Assembly (NCBI GenBank): GCA_047602055.1
Contig: JASGIG010000001.1
Coordinates: 1,674,001-1,738,000 of the forward strand
Direction: 5' to 3'
Length of the DNA: 64,000 bases
Origin: JAODBQ01 sp047602055
GTDB taxonomy: Bacteria > Actinomycetota > Acidimicrobiia > Acidimicrobiales > Ilumatobacteraceae
The notes below the pieces were generated by a model. It was not told the DNA's origin and did not search any database. It saw only the letters and a program-made list of their open reading frames with translations. Below are positions 48,668 through 57,537 of this stretch, piece after piece (the first letter of the stretch is position 1; every line of letters begins with the position of its first letter). A program made the translations under genes and the position numbers.

Positions 48668-49564
48668 TCAGGGCTCGCCCGGTTCGTCGGGTGGGTGCTG
48701 GTCGCGGAGGAAGCGTTCGAGCTCGGCGGCGAGGTCGTCGCCGCTCGGCAGGGAGGCTTCGGCGCGGCGGTCGTACTCGCGCTCGAGCATCTGGACGTAC
48801 GCGGACGCCTGAGGGTCCTCGCCGACGGCCTCGTCGTGCAGGGTGCGCCAGCGGGCGGCGTCGCCGGCCAGGCCGGCGTGGCCGGTCGGCTCGCCGAGGA
48901 CGTGCTCGAGGTGGCGCAGCAGGGCGATCGACGACTGCGGGTGCTTGGCGTTCCCGAGGTAGTGGGGCACGCCGACGCGCAGCGAGACGGCTGGGATCCC
49001 GGCCCGGTCGAGGCGCTCCTGGAGCACGCCGACGAGCCCGGTGATGCCCTGGTACTGCGGGCGGCTGAGGCCGAGCGCACTCGCCAGGCCGTCGTTGGTC
49101 GTGCTGCCGACGACCAGCGGCGGCCGGGTGTGCGGCACGCCCTCGGCACCCGCCCCGGCGGTGACGACGACCTCGACGCCGAACGTGCGTGCCGCGGCGA
49201 CGATGCACTCGGCGAACGTCGCATAGCGCAGGTGCGGCTCGACGCCGCTGAGCAGGATCAGGTCGTGGTTCGACGCCGTCGGGTCGCGCCGGCGCAGGAT
49301 GCGCAGCTCGTTCTCCGGCCAGCGGGTGCGGCGCACGCCGTCGTCGTCCAACTCGGTGGTCGGCCGCTCCTGGGTGAAGTCGAAGAACGGGTCCGGCTCG
49401 ATCGCCCCGACGACCGGGGCGATGCGATCGGCGACCATGTGGTCGAGCGCATCGGTGGCCACCTCGGCGACGTCGAACCAGCCACGCAGGGCGATCACCA
49501 TGATCGGCCGGTGCAACGGGGTCAGCTCGTCGGTGGCCAGGGTGAGCACCTCGGCGACGTCCAT
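48668..49564 (-). CDS. PAC2 family (proteasome-assembly-chaperone-like) protein
   Basis: A 298-residue actinobacterial PAC2 protein. PIMVIALRGWFDVAEVATDA at the start, FFDFTQERPTTELDDDGVRR, WPENELRILRRRDPTASNHD, and VGVPHYLGNAKHPQSSIALL with a helical C terminus give the family order. PAC2 proteins are trimeric relatives of proteasome assembly factors; the bacterial role is unclear. A GGAGGT ribosome-binding site precedes the ATG. No proteasome genes are in the window. It converges on the CoA-transferase gene 6 nt away. Confidence 0.87.
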   Translation of the reverse strand: MDVAEVLTLATDELTPLHRPIMVIALRGWFDVAEVATDALDHMVADRIAPVVGAIEPDPFFDFTQERPTTELDDDGVRRTRWPENELRILRRRDPTASNHDLILLSGVEPHLRYATFAECIVAAARTFGVEVVVTAGAGAEGVPHTRPPLVVGSTTNDGLASALGLSRPQYQGITGLVGVLQERLDRAGIPAVSLRVGVPHYLGNAKHPQSSIALLRHLEHVLGEPTGHAGLAGDAARWRTLHDEAVGEDPQASAYVQMLEREYDRRAEASLPSGDDLAAELERFLRDQHPPDEPGEP

Positions 49565-49586
49565 GGCGTACTACCTCCGGTCCGAC

Positions 49587-49763
49587 GCGCGGCGAGCGCC
49601 GAAGCGCAGCGGAGGCAGCGAGCACGGCGGGATGGCCGGTCCCGATCCAGCCGCGGCGAGTGCCGAAGCGCAGCGGAAGCGGCGAGCACGGCAGGCGCAG
49701 GGGGCAGCTGTGCTGCGACCGGAGCACAGCTGCCGACAGATCGGCTGCGACCGGAGCACGAAC
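49587..49763. repeat. Dispersed gene-end repeat family 3, inverted and partly duplicated
   Basis: Read on the minus strand it starts GTTCGTGCTCCGGTCGC, contains the CTCCGGTCGCAGC block twice and the GCCGTGCTCGC..CCGCTGCGCTTCGGC block twice. It lies between the serC stop and the PAC2 start and contains no gene. It is the longest copy and may have grown by internal duplication. Confidence 0.75.
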
Positions 49764-49771
49764 GTCACCGT

Positions 49772-50923
49772 TCAGGCCCGCAGGGCCCGAACGACGTGGT
49801 CGATGCACGCGGTGAGCGCTTCCACGTCGGACGGTTCGATCGCCGGGAACATGCCGATGCGCAGCTGGTTGCGGCCGAGCTTGCGGTAGCTGTCGGTGTC
49901 GACGATGCCGTTGGCGCGCAGCGCCGCGCACACCGCGGTGGCGTCGACGCCGCCCTCGTCCGGGCCGGCGAGGTCGATCGTGCCGACGACGGCCGAGCGC
50001 TTCGCCGGGTCGGCGACGAACGGTGTCGCCCAGTCGCGCTCGGCCGCCCAGCCGTACAGGTGGGCCGCCGACGTCTCCGAGCGCTTCGCGCACCAGTCGA
50101 GGCCGCCGCCGTCGAGCATCCAGCGCAGCTGGTCGTCGAGCAGCACCAGCGTCGCCAGCGCCGGCGTGTTGTACGTCTGGTCCTGCAGCGAGTTGTCGAG
50201 GGCGATCTTCAGGTCCAGCGAGGCCGGCACCCAGCGCGTCCCGGCGAGCGAGCGGATCCGCTCGACGGCGGCGGGGGAGCAGGCGGCCAGCCACAGCCCG
50301 CCGTCGCCGGCGAAGCACTTCTGCGGAGCGAAGTAGTAGACGTCGACGTCGGCGGGGTCGAAGCGGAGGCCGCCGGCCGCAGAGGTGGCGTCGACGGCGA
50401 CGAGCGCGTCACCGGCCGGGCGGCGCAGCTGCATGGCCACGCCCGTCGACGTCTCGTTGTGGGTGAGGGCGACGAGGTCGACCCCGTCGGCAGCGGCGTC
50501 GATCGTCGGGTGGTCGCCGGTCGGGCTGGACACGACGACGGGGTCGCCGAGGTGCGGGGCGGCGGCGCAGGCGTCGGCGAACTTCGACGAGAACTCGCCG
50601 AACACCGCGTGCTGGCTGCGCTCGCGCACCAGCCCGAACGTGGCGACGTCCCAGAACACGGTCGTACCGCCGTTGCCGAGCACGATCTCCCAGCCGTCGG
50701 GCAGGCCGAACAGCTCGGTCAGCCCGGCGCGCACCGCACCGACGAGGCTCTTCACCGGCGCCTGGCGGTGGCTGGTGCCGAGGATCCGCCCGTTGGCCTT
50801 GCTCAGCGCCGTCACCTGCTCGGGGCGGACCTTGGACGGTCCGCAGCCGAAGCGGCCGTCGGACGGCAGCAGCCCGGCTGGGATCGTGATGGCCGTCGGG
50901 TCGGTGCTGGCGGTGCTCGTCAC
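49772..50923 (-). CDS. serC: Phosphoserine aminotransferase
   Basis: A 383-residue PLP enzyme converting 3-phosphohydroxypyruvate to phosphoserine. The actinobacterial SerC form is evident: ITIPAGLLPSDGRFGCGPSK near the start, LGTSHRQAPVKSLVGAVRAG, THNETSTGVAMQLRRP, and the PLP Lys in VYYFAPQKCFAGDGGLWLAA. The end LRIGMFPAIEPSDVEALTAC is also typical. GTG 50923 lies 7 nt after CAGACT. It is divergent from the aspartate aminotransferase gene across a palindrome. Confidence 0.94.
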   Translation of the reverse strand: MTSTASTDPTAITIPAGLLPSDGRFGCGPSKVRPEQVTALSKANGRILGTSHRQAPVKSLVGAVRAGLTELFGLPDGWEIVLGNGGTTVFWDVATFGLVRERSQHAVFGEFSSKFADACAAAPHLGDPVVVSSPTGDHPTIDAAADGVDLVALTHNETSTGVAMQLRRPAGDALVAVDATSAAGGLRFDPADVDVYYFAPQKCFAGDGGLWLAACSPAAVERIRSLAGTRWVPASLDLKIALDNSLQDQTYNTPALATLVLLDDQLRWMLDGGGLDWCAKRSETSAAHLYGWAAERDWATPFVADPAKRSAVVGTIDLAGPDEGGVDATAVCAALRANGIVDTDSYRKLGRNQLRIGMFPAIEPSDVEALTACIDHVVRALRA

Positions 50924-50930
50924 GGACCCC

Positions 50931-50936
50931 AGTCTG
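50931..50936 (-). promoter_or_regulatory. -10 box of serC
   Basis: Minus-strand CAGACT ends 7 nt before the GTG at 50923; it deviates from TAnnnT at the first base. Confidence 0.4.
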
Positions 50937-50981
50937 GCGGATCGGACCGGGCACCGGCCCGGGCAATCCATGGTTTGGTCG

Positions 50982-51012
50982 AGCGAACGAACCGAGTGCA
51001 CGTTTGTTCGCT
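50982..51012. promoter_or_regulatory. 11-9-11 inverted repeat between serC and aspartate aminotransferase genes
   Basis: AGCGAACGAAC, spacer CGAGTGCAC, GTTTGTTCGCT: one mismatch in 11. It lies 45 nt from the serC -10 box and about 105 nt before the aminotransferase -10. It is a candidate regulator site for one or both genes; the regulator is unknown. Confidence 0.55.
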
Positions 51013-51116
51013 TGATCAGATCGCTGGGGCGGCGGGCACCGGCCAGCGGTCGTTCCGGACGTTCCGGCCGTTGCGGCCGCCGCACGAATCTCGACCCGGC
51101 GCCGACGAGGGGGGAA

Positions 51117-51122
51117 TAGGCT
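51117..51122 (+). promoter_or_regulatory. -10 box of the aspartate aminotransferase gene (leaderless)
   Basis: TAGGCT ends 8 nt before the GTG at 51131. Confidence 0.6.
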
Positions 51123-51130
51123 CGCAGGAC

Positions 51131-52319
<1,189 letters not shown>

Positions 52320-52324
<5 letters not shown>

Positions 52325-52521
52325 GCGCAGCTCAGCCGGGACGGCCGGGCGACCGCCAGGGAGCCGGGCGTCGGTGGGGTGCGAGCGGAGTGAGCGGGGG
52401 CGCAGCCCCCGGGCTGGACGGCTGAGCGCAGCTCAGCCGGGACGGCCGGGCGACCGCCAGGGAGCCGGGCGTCGGTGGGGTGCGAGCGGAGCGAGCGGGG
52501 GCGCAGCCCCCGGCGTGACGG
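52320..52521. repeat. Two tandem 101-bp repeat units with hairpins
   Basis: Units 52320-52420 and 52421-52521 are nearly identical. Each contains GCTGAGC-gca-GCTCAGC and GGGGGC-gca-GCCCCC hairpins and the text GCGACCGCCAGGGAGCC shared with the 88-bp repeat family. The first unit starts at the last codon of the aminotransferase gene. Confidence 0.85.
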
Positions 52522-52528
52522 CTGCTCT

Positions 52529-53869
52529 TCACCAGTTCATGGCGGCGCGGATCCGGCGCCCGGCGGCGTCGACGGCGGCGGGGTCGACCGTGACCAGCGA
52601 CCGGCCGTCGGTGGCCACCACCCGACCGTCGACGAGGACGCAGCGCACGTCGGCGGCCACGGCGCACTCGACGACCGCGTCGACCCACGACGCTGCCCGC
52701 GGCCACCAGTGCGGGCCGCCGGCGTCGAGCACGACGAGGTCGGCCCGGCGCCCGACGGTGAGCGCCCCGGTGACGTCGCCGAGCCCCGCCGCTGCCGCGG
52801 CCTCGCGCGTCAGCAGGTCGAGCAGGGCCGGCGCGTCGAGCACCGCCGCCTGCCCGGCAGCGACCAGGCGGGCCTGCCGGGCCTCGACGAACAGGTCGTG
52901 GCCGCTGTGCAGCGAGCGGTTGTCGAGGCCGAGCCCGCCGCGGGCGCCGGCGGCGCGCAGCGCGGCGAGTGGCGTCCACGTGGTGCCGCCGAGGCGCCGT
53001 GACGCCGACGGGCAGTGGGCGACGCCGATCCCGGCGGCGCCGAGGCGGCGGACGTCGGCATCGTCCACGGCGCTGCAGTCCGCGGCGAGCAGGCGCGGTC
53101 CGAGCACCCCGATCGCCTCCAGCGCCGCCGGGCACCAGGCGGCGCGGCTGGGCGGCGAGGCGCAGACGTGCATCGGCAGGACGGCATCGAGACGCTCGGC
53201 GAGGGCCAGCGCGGCCTGCATCCCGCCCGCCGTCGACATCTCCGGCAGCTCCGGCGACGGGGTGACCGTCAGGCGCGGTCCGCCGAGGCGGGCGGCCAGG
53301 TCGGCGGTGGCGGCCAGCGAGTCGTCGATCGGCCGGCACAGGCGGGCGACGTCGATCGCCGGATGGGACCAGCCGTCGGGCACGACCTCGCAGCACATCG
53401 CCGCGAACACGGTCCGCCCGCCGCTGGCCAGGTGGGCCGACGCCGATGCCTCGGCGCACTCGGCGACGCGCGTGGCGTCGTCGACCGGACCGACCGACCA
53501 GCAGTCGACGACGCTGGTGACGCCGGCGGCGAGGTCGGCCGCGCGGACCAGCCCGACGGCCGCGGCGCACTCCTCGGGACGGGCATGGGCCAGGCCGGCG
53601 TGGTAGGTGCCGAGCAGCCAGTCGAGGAACGTCGGCCCGACCGGCCCGCCGCGCACGAGCACGTCGACGAGGTGCTCGTGGGCGCTGATCAGGCCGGGCA
53701 TCACCACGTCACCGCCGGCCGCCACCGTGGCCCCGGCCGGTGGCGGCCCGCCGCCCACAGCGGCGATCGTCCCGTCGCCGGCAAGCCCCACCCAGCCTGG
53801 GCTGAGCACGCGGCGGTCGTCGTCGACGGTCAGCACCACCTTGCCGGTGACGACCCGCCCGTCAGGCAC
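52529..53869 (-). CDS. Amidohydrolase (TRZ/ATZ/deaminase-like)
   Basis: A 446-residue metal-dependent hydrolase of the cytosine-deaminase/chlorohydrolase group. The metal motif HxH is in VMPGLISAHEHLVDVLVRGG (about residue 65), another His in LPMHVCASPPSRAA, the late His in GVAHCPSASRRLGG and the Asp in GLGLDNRSLHSGHDLFVEAR. The flanking beta-sandwich has GRRADLVVLD. The start (GTG 53869) overlaps the upstream phosphoribosyltransferase gene by 8 nt, so purine or related base salvage is a reasonable inference: deaminate, then ribosylate. The exact substrate is open. Confidence 0.85.
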   Translation of the reverse strand: MPDGRVVTGKVVLTVDDDRRVLSPGWVGLAGDGTIAAVGGGPPPAGATVAAGGDVVMPGLISAHEHLVDVLVRGGPVGPTFLDWLLGTYHAGLAHARPEECAAAVGLVRAADLAAGVTSVVDCWSVGPVDDATRVAECAEASASAHLASGGRTVFAAMCCEVVPDGWSHPAIDVARLCRPIDDSLAATADLAARLGGPRLTVTPSPELPEMSTAGGMQAALALAERLDAVLPMHVCASPPSRAAWCPAALEAIGVLGPRLLAADCSAVDDADVRRLGAAGIGVAHCPSASRRLGGTTWTPLAALRAAGARGGLGLDNRSLHSGHDLFVEARQARLVAAGQAAVLDAPALLDLLTREAAAAAGLGDVTGALTVGRRADLVVLDAGGPHWWPRAASWVDAVVECAVAADVRCVLVDGRVVATDGRSLVTVDPAAVDAAGRRIRAAMNW

Positions 53870-54473
53870 GCTCCACCCAGCCGCCGGCGGTGCCACGGGC
53901 GAACGTCGGGATGGCCCCGAGGCTGTGGACCAGCTCGGCATCCTCGCCGAGCGCAGCCCGCCAGCCGGTGCCCTCGACCAGCAGCGAACCGATCGCCACC
54001 ACCTCGGCCCCTGCCGCCCGCAGGAGCCGCAGCCCGGCGGTGATGCTGCCGCCGGTGGCGATGACGTCGTCGACGAGGGCGACGCGGCGGCCGGCGACGA
54101 CGTCGACGCGGGCCCGGTCGAGCAGCAGCCGCTGGTCGCCGTCGGTGGTGATCGACGACAGCGGCTCGGCAAGGGCATCGCGCAGGTGGATCTTCGGGGT
54201 CTTCTGCAGGATCAGGTAGTCGTCGAGGCCGAGGGCCCGGCTGACCTCGACGGCCACGGGGATGCCGAGCGTGGCGGCCGAGACGATCACCTCGGGTGCC
54301 GACGGCTCCAGCGCGCCGGCGAGATCAGCGCCGGCCCGAGCCATGAACGTGATGCCGGCGTCGATCGTCATCAGCAGCGAGATCGCCAGGTCCTCGTGGA
54401 TCGGCACGATCGGCAGCTCGACGATCTGGCTGCCGATCGCGACCTGGTAGCGGTCGCCGACGATCATGCCCAT
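53862..54473 (-). CDS. Purine phosphoribosyltransferase-like protein (APRT type)
   Basis: A 203-residue type I phosphoribosyltransferase. The PRPP-binding loop reads GRRVALVDDVIATGGSITAG, two acidic residues followed by TGG, and the flexible loop ILQKTPKIHLRDALAEPLSS holds the conserved KxxK. ADLAGALEPSAPEVIVSAAT and LGIPVAVEVSRALGLDDYLI correspond to the PPi loop. It is longer at the N terminus than E. coli Apt. ATG 54473 lies 8 nt after TACCGT. The downstream amidohydrolase overlaps its end. Confidence 0.85.
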   Translation of the reverse strand: MGMIVGDRYQVAIGSQIVELPIVPIHEDLAISLLMTIDAGITFMARAGADLAGALEPSAPEVIVSAATLGIPVAVEVSRALGLDDYLILQKTPKIHLRDALAEPLSSITTDGDQRLLLDRARVDVVAGRRVALVDDVIATGGSITAGLRLLRAAGAEVVAIGSLLVEGTGWRAALGEDAELVHSLGAIPTFARGTAGGWVERA

Positions 54474-54481
54474 CGGCCGAG

Positions 54482-54487
54482 ACGGTA
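54482..54487 (-). promoter_or_regulatory. -10 box of the phosphoribosyltransferase gene (leaderless)
   Basis: Minus-strand TACCGT ends 8 nt before the ATG at 54473. Confidence 0.55.
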
Positions 54488-54561
54488 CCGATCGTCTCGG
54501 GAACGGAAGATGAACGCTGCGTTCGGTCCCGAGTCGGTTCGCGGCCAGCTCGCGGACGGGA

Positions 54562-54648
54562 CCAGCCGATGCCGAGGCCGAGCGTGAACCGCCCGCCGCT
54601 GACCTGGTCGAGCGACGCCGCGCTGCGGGTCGCCAGGGCAGCGCGCTT
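54562..54648 (-). pseudogene. Luciferase-like (LLM) oxidoreductase fragment
   Basis: Minus-strand frame: KRAALATRSAASLDQVSGGR then FTLGLGIGW, the N-terminal barrel motif (A.LDxxSGGRFxLGLGxGW) of F420- or FMN-dependent LLM enzymes. Only 29 codons remain; no start or active-site parts. The rest of 54490-54761 shows nothing recognisable. It is a second, independent LLM relic besides 22.8 kb. Confidence 0.65.
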
Positions 54649-54761
54649 GGCATCGACTGGACGACGCTTGGGCGTGGCTGACAGCGGATCGCAAGATCGC
54701 CGACCGGCTGGCCGCGCTCGGCTCGTCGGTGATCGCGCGACCCGTCAGCGGCTGGCCGGGC

Positions 54762-55520
54762 TCACGGCCACCACAGCCGCGAGTGCGTCGCCAAACCGGC
54801 CGCCACCACCAGGCACAGGCACTCGGTGACCACCTCGACGGCGCCGAACACGTCGCCGTTCACGCCGTTGATCTTGCTCTCGGCGAGACCGCCGACGACG
54901 AGGATGGCCAGACCGGCGGCGAGCACCAGCGGGCCGATCCACCAGCCGACGGCGACGGCGCCGATCACCACCGAGGCGACCACCGAGATCCACGCGGCGT
55001 GCGTCGACAGCTCGCCGCTGGCGCTGGCGCCGAGCCCGTCGTAGCTCGCCGGCGGCTGGGTGGCGGCGAGGACGAGCGCCGCCGCCCGCCCGAGCGTGCC
55101 GGCGGCGACGAGCGCGGCGAACATCGCCGCCGGGCCCGGCATCGAGGCGACGCAGGCGATGCGTACGAGCAGCGACATGCAGATCGCGCAGACCCCGTAC
55201 GTGCCCTGCCGTGGATCCTTGAGGATCTGCAGGCGACGATCGACCGTCGACCCGCCGCCGAACGCGTCGGCGACGTCGCCGAGCCCGTCCTCGTGGAACG
55301 CCCCGGTGACCAGCAGGCCGATGCCGATCGCCACGGCGGCAGCGACGAAGGGCGGCACGGCGAACCACATCAGTACGGCGACGCCACCGACGATCGCACC
55401 GACGAGGCCGCCGACGACCGGAAACCACGGCATCGCCCGTCCCACCGACGGCCGCCGATCGTCGACCTCGACGGGCAGACGCGTCAGGAACTGCACGGCG
55501 TCGACGAACTCGTTGACCAC
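54762..55520 (-). CDS. cobS: Adenosylcobinamide-GDP ribazoletransferase (cobalamin synthase)
   Basis: A 252-residue membrane enzyme joining adenosylcobinamide-GDP to alpha-ribazole (phosphate). AVQFLTRLPVEVDDRRPSVG, WFPVVGGLVGAIVGGVAVLM and the catalytic motif GAFHEDGLGDVADAFGGGST with the aspartates, then QILKDPRQGTYGV, are diagnostic. About six membrane segments are visible. The GTG start is used. It lies with cobT and cobU on the same strand, 245 nt downstream of cobT. Confidence 0.93.
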   Translation of the reverse strand: MVNEFVDAVQFLTRLPVEVDDRRPSVGRAMPWFPVVGGLVGAIVGGVAVLMWFAVPPFVAAAVAIGIGLLVTGAFHEDGLGDVADAFGGGSTVDRRLQILKDPRQGTYGVCAICMSLLVRIACVASMPGPAAMFAALVAAGTLGRAAALVLAATQPPASYDGLGASASGELSTHAAWISVVASVVIGAVAVGWWIGPLVLAAGLAILVVGGLAESKINGVNGDVFGAVEVVTECLCLVVAAGLATHSRLWWP

Positions 55521-55765
55521 GTGGCTCCCGTCACTCGAACGATCGGCTGATGTCGATCACAGGATGCCATGCCGGGCGAGCACGCAGGGTGGTCATCACA
55601 TTCCAAGCTCGGGCCGTGCGGGCAACTGGGGGAGCGCGCGGCTCGTGGTGCAACGTCCGAGATCCCCCTCGAGCGGGCGAAGACGTCGGCTGACGTCGTC
55701 CATCTCGTCACCGAGCATGGCGACGCCGTTCGCTCCCAGGCGAGCGAATCGAGCGTCGAAACGAC
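55521..55765. other. Gap between cobS and cobT, no gene recognised
   Basis: The 245 nt contain, next to the cobT stop, a 20-nt text (minus strand TTCGACGCTCGATTCGCTCG) that recurs exactly at 60538-60557, just after btuD. A 40-codon minus-strand ORF (starting MLGDEMDDVSRRLRPLEGDL) exists but has no family resemblance or usable start signal. Nothing else stands out. Confidence 0.5.
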
Positions 55766-56767
55766 CTATCCGAACCACTCGTCGAAGGTCGGGACGTCGG
55801 TGATGCCGGCGCACGCCATGGCGACGAGCGGGACGGCGGCCATCGCCCCGGAGCCTTCGCCGAGGCGCATCTCCAGGTCGAGCAGGGGGTGCTTGCCGAG
55901 GCGCTCCAGCAGGCGGCGATGGCCCGGCTCGGACGAGCAGTGGCCGACGAGGCAGTGGTCGAGGGCCTGTGGGTTGAACAGGTGCAGCGGCAGCGCGGCG
56001 GCGGTGACGACGTAGCCGTCGATGAGCACCGGCAGCTTGCGGTGGCGGGCGGCGACGATCGCCGCGGCCATCGCCACCAGCTCGGCGCCGCCGACCTCGC
56101 GCAGCACCTCCAGCGGGTCGAGGACGCCGGCGATGCGGTCGACGCTCTCGCGCACCGCCTCGCGCTTGCGGGCCAGGCCGGCATCGTCGACGCCGGTGCC
56201 GCGCCCGACCCACGCGGCGACCTCGCCGCCACCGAGCGCCGCGGCCACCGCCGCGGCCGCGGTGGTGTTGCCGATGCCCATCTCGCCGAGCACGAGCAGG
56301 TCGGCGTCGAGCGCGTCGACGGCGTCACGCCCGGCGAGCGCGGCCGCGTCGAAGCGGGCCTGGTCCATCGCCGGCTCGAAGCGGATGTCGCCGGTGGGGC
56401 GGCCGACGCCGACGTCGACGGCCTGCACCGTCGCCCCGGCGACCTCGGCGAACGCCGACACCGTCGACCGACCGGCGCGGTAGGCGGCGAGCATCGCCGC
56501 GGTCACGTCGACGGGGTACTTGCTGACGCCGGCGGCGGTGACGCCGTGGTCGGCGGCGAACACCAGCCCGGCCGGCCGGCGCACGGCCGGCCGCTCGGTC
56601 TCCTGCCAGCGGGCGACCCACGCGGCGACCGCGTCGAAGCGGGCCAGCGCGCCGGCCGGGCGGAGGATGCCGGCGGCCCGGGCCTCGATGACCGCCTCGG
56701 CGGCGCGGTCGCCGTCGGGCAGGGTGGTGAGGGCGTTCGTCAGCCAGTTCTTCACAGCATCTCCCAT
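55766..56767 (-). CDS. cobT: Nicotinate-nucleotide-dimethylbenzimidazole phosphoribosyltransferase
   Basis: A 333-residue enzyme making alpha-ribazole phosphate for the cobalamin lower ligand. RPAGLVFAADHGVTAAGVSK, then YPVDVTAAMLAAYRAGRSTV, GEMGIGNTTAAAAVAAALGG and the catalytic-region LDLEMRLGEGSGAMAAVPLV are characteristic. Length is usual. It overlaps cobU by 16 nt, so the two are translationally coupled. Confidence 0.95.
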   Translation of the reverse strand: MGDAVKNWLTNALTTLPDGDRAAEAVIEARAAGILRPAGALARFDAVAAWVARWQETERPAVRRPAGLVFAADHGVTAAGVSKYPVDVTAAMLAAYRAGRSTVSAFAEVAGATVQAVDVGVGRPTGDIRFEPAMDQARFDAAALAGRDAVDALDADLLVLGEMGIGNTTAAAAVAAALGGGEVAAWVGRGTGVDDAGLARKREAVRESVDRIAGVLDPLEVLREVGGAELVAMAAAIVAARHRKLPVLIDGYVVTAAALPLHLFNPQALDHCLVGHCSSEPGHRRLLERLGKHPLLDLEMRLGEGSGAMAAVPLVAMACAGITDVPTFDEWFG

Positions 56768-57288
56768 GGATCGCGCAGCACCGTGGCCCGTCCGGCGACG
56801 AGCAGCAGGCTAGTGGTGGCCGCGGCGGCGGCGGCCTGGTTGATCCGCCCGAGCAGATCCCGGTAGGTGCGCCCGAGCGGGGTGTCGGGGACGAGGCCGA
56901 GGCCGACCTCGTTGCTGATCACGACGCTCGGCCCGTCGCGCCGCAGGAGCGTGTCGACGAGCTCGGCGGTTGCGGCATCGGTGTCGATGGCGGCCCCGGT
57001 GGCGCCGGCGTGCAGCACGTTGCCGAGCCACACGGTGAGGCAGTCGACGATCAGGAGCGCGCCCGCCGGTGCCCGGCGCACCGCGCCGGCCAGGTCGAGC
57101 GGCTCCTCGATGGTCGGCCACGCCGGTCGCTCGGCGCGGTGGCGGGCGATGCGGTCGCGCAGGTCGTCGTCGAACGCCTCCGCGGTGGCGACGACGACCA
57201 CCTCACCTCCGTGTCGCCGCCCGAGCTCGACGGCCAGCGCCGACTTGCCGCTGCGCGCCCCGCCGACCAGGAACGTGATCGTGCCCAT
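56752..57288 (-). CDS. cobU: Adenosylcobinamide kinase/phosphate guanylyltransferase
   Basis: A 178-residue bifunctional enzyme. ITFLVGGARSGKSALAVELG holds the P-loop, VVVATAEAFDDDLRDRIARH the guanylylation region with the His needed for GMP transfer, LLIVDCLTVWLGNVL the Walker-like strand and VVISNEVGLGLVPDTPLGRT the family signature. A TATGCT sequence lies 10 nt upstream. It is divergent from the B12 riboswitch-btuFCD unit, so the lower-loop genes and importer flank one control region. Confidence 0.95.
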   Translation of the reverse strand: MGTITFLVGGARSGKSALAVELGRRHGGEVVVVATAEAFDDDLRDRIARHRAERPAWPTIEEPLDLAGAVRRAPAGALLIVDCLTVWLGNVLHAGATGAAIDTDAATAELVDTLLRRDGPSVVISNEVGLGLVPDTPLGRTYRDLLGRINQAAAAAATTSLLLVAGRATVLRDPWEML

Positions 57289-57339
57289 GCGGTTGGGGAG
57301 CATACGGACGGCGCCAGTAGCCTCGATCGTCGCCGCCTG

Positions 57340-57455
57340 ATCCGGGTGGCAACCGCACGGTGCCAGCGAAGTCCGGTGAGATCCCGGCACTGACCCGCAA
57401 CGGTGGTTCGTGGCGTCGCCCACGACGAGTCCGGTCGCCTGCCCGTGTGCGCAAC
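57340..57455 (+). promoter_or_regulatory. Cobalamin riboswitch aptamer
   Basis: The strongly conserved core is present in order: GTGCCAGCGAAGTCCGGTGA, ATCCCGGCACTGACCCGCAA, CGGT, and further on GAGTCCGGTCGCCTGCC. This matches the B12-box architecture (GCGAA..GGTG..ATCC..CTG.CCCGCAACGGT and GAG.C.GG..GCCTGCC). It precedes btuF on the same strand. When adenosylcobalamin binds, importer expression should fall. Confidence 0.93.
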
Positions 57456-57511
57456 CGAAGACCCTCGAGGCAAGGGCGGTTCGTGGTGGACCCCCACCCG
57501 TCCCACGCTTG

Positions 57512-57531
57512 TCCTCCAACCGCTTGGAGGA
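57512..57531 (+). promoter_or_regulatory. SD-sequestering hairpin of the B12 riboswitch
   Basis: TCCTCCAA, loop CCGC, TTGGAGGA: an 8-bp perfect stem whose right arm contains the btuF ribosome-binding site GGAGG, 7 nt before the ATG at 57538. It is the likely expression platform, which would place control at translation initiation. Confidence 0.8.
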
Positions 57532-57537
57532 TGATCC

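Noticed and set aside
54655..54760. Plus-strand text AWLTADRKIADRLAALGSS as a gene fragment
   Set aside because: It looks protein-like for about 30 codons but has no start, continues nowhere and could not be tied to a family.
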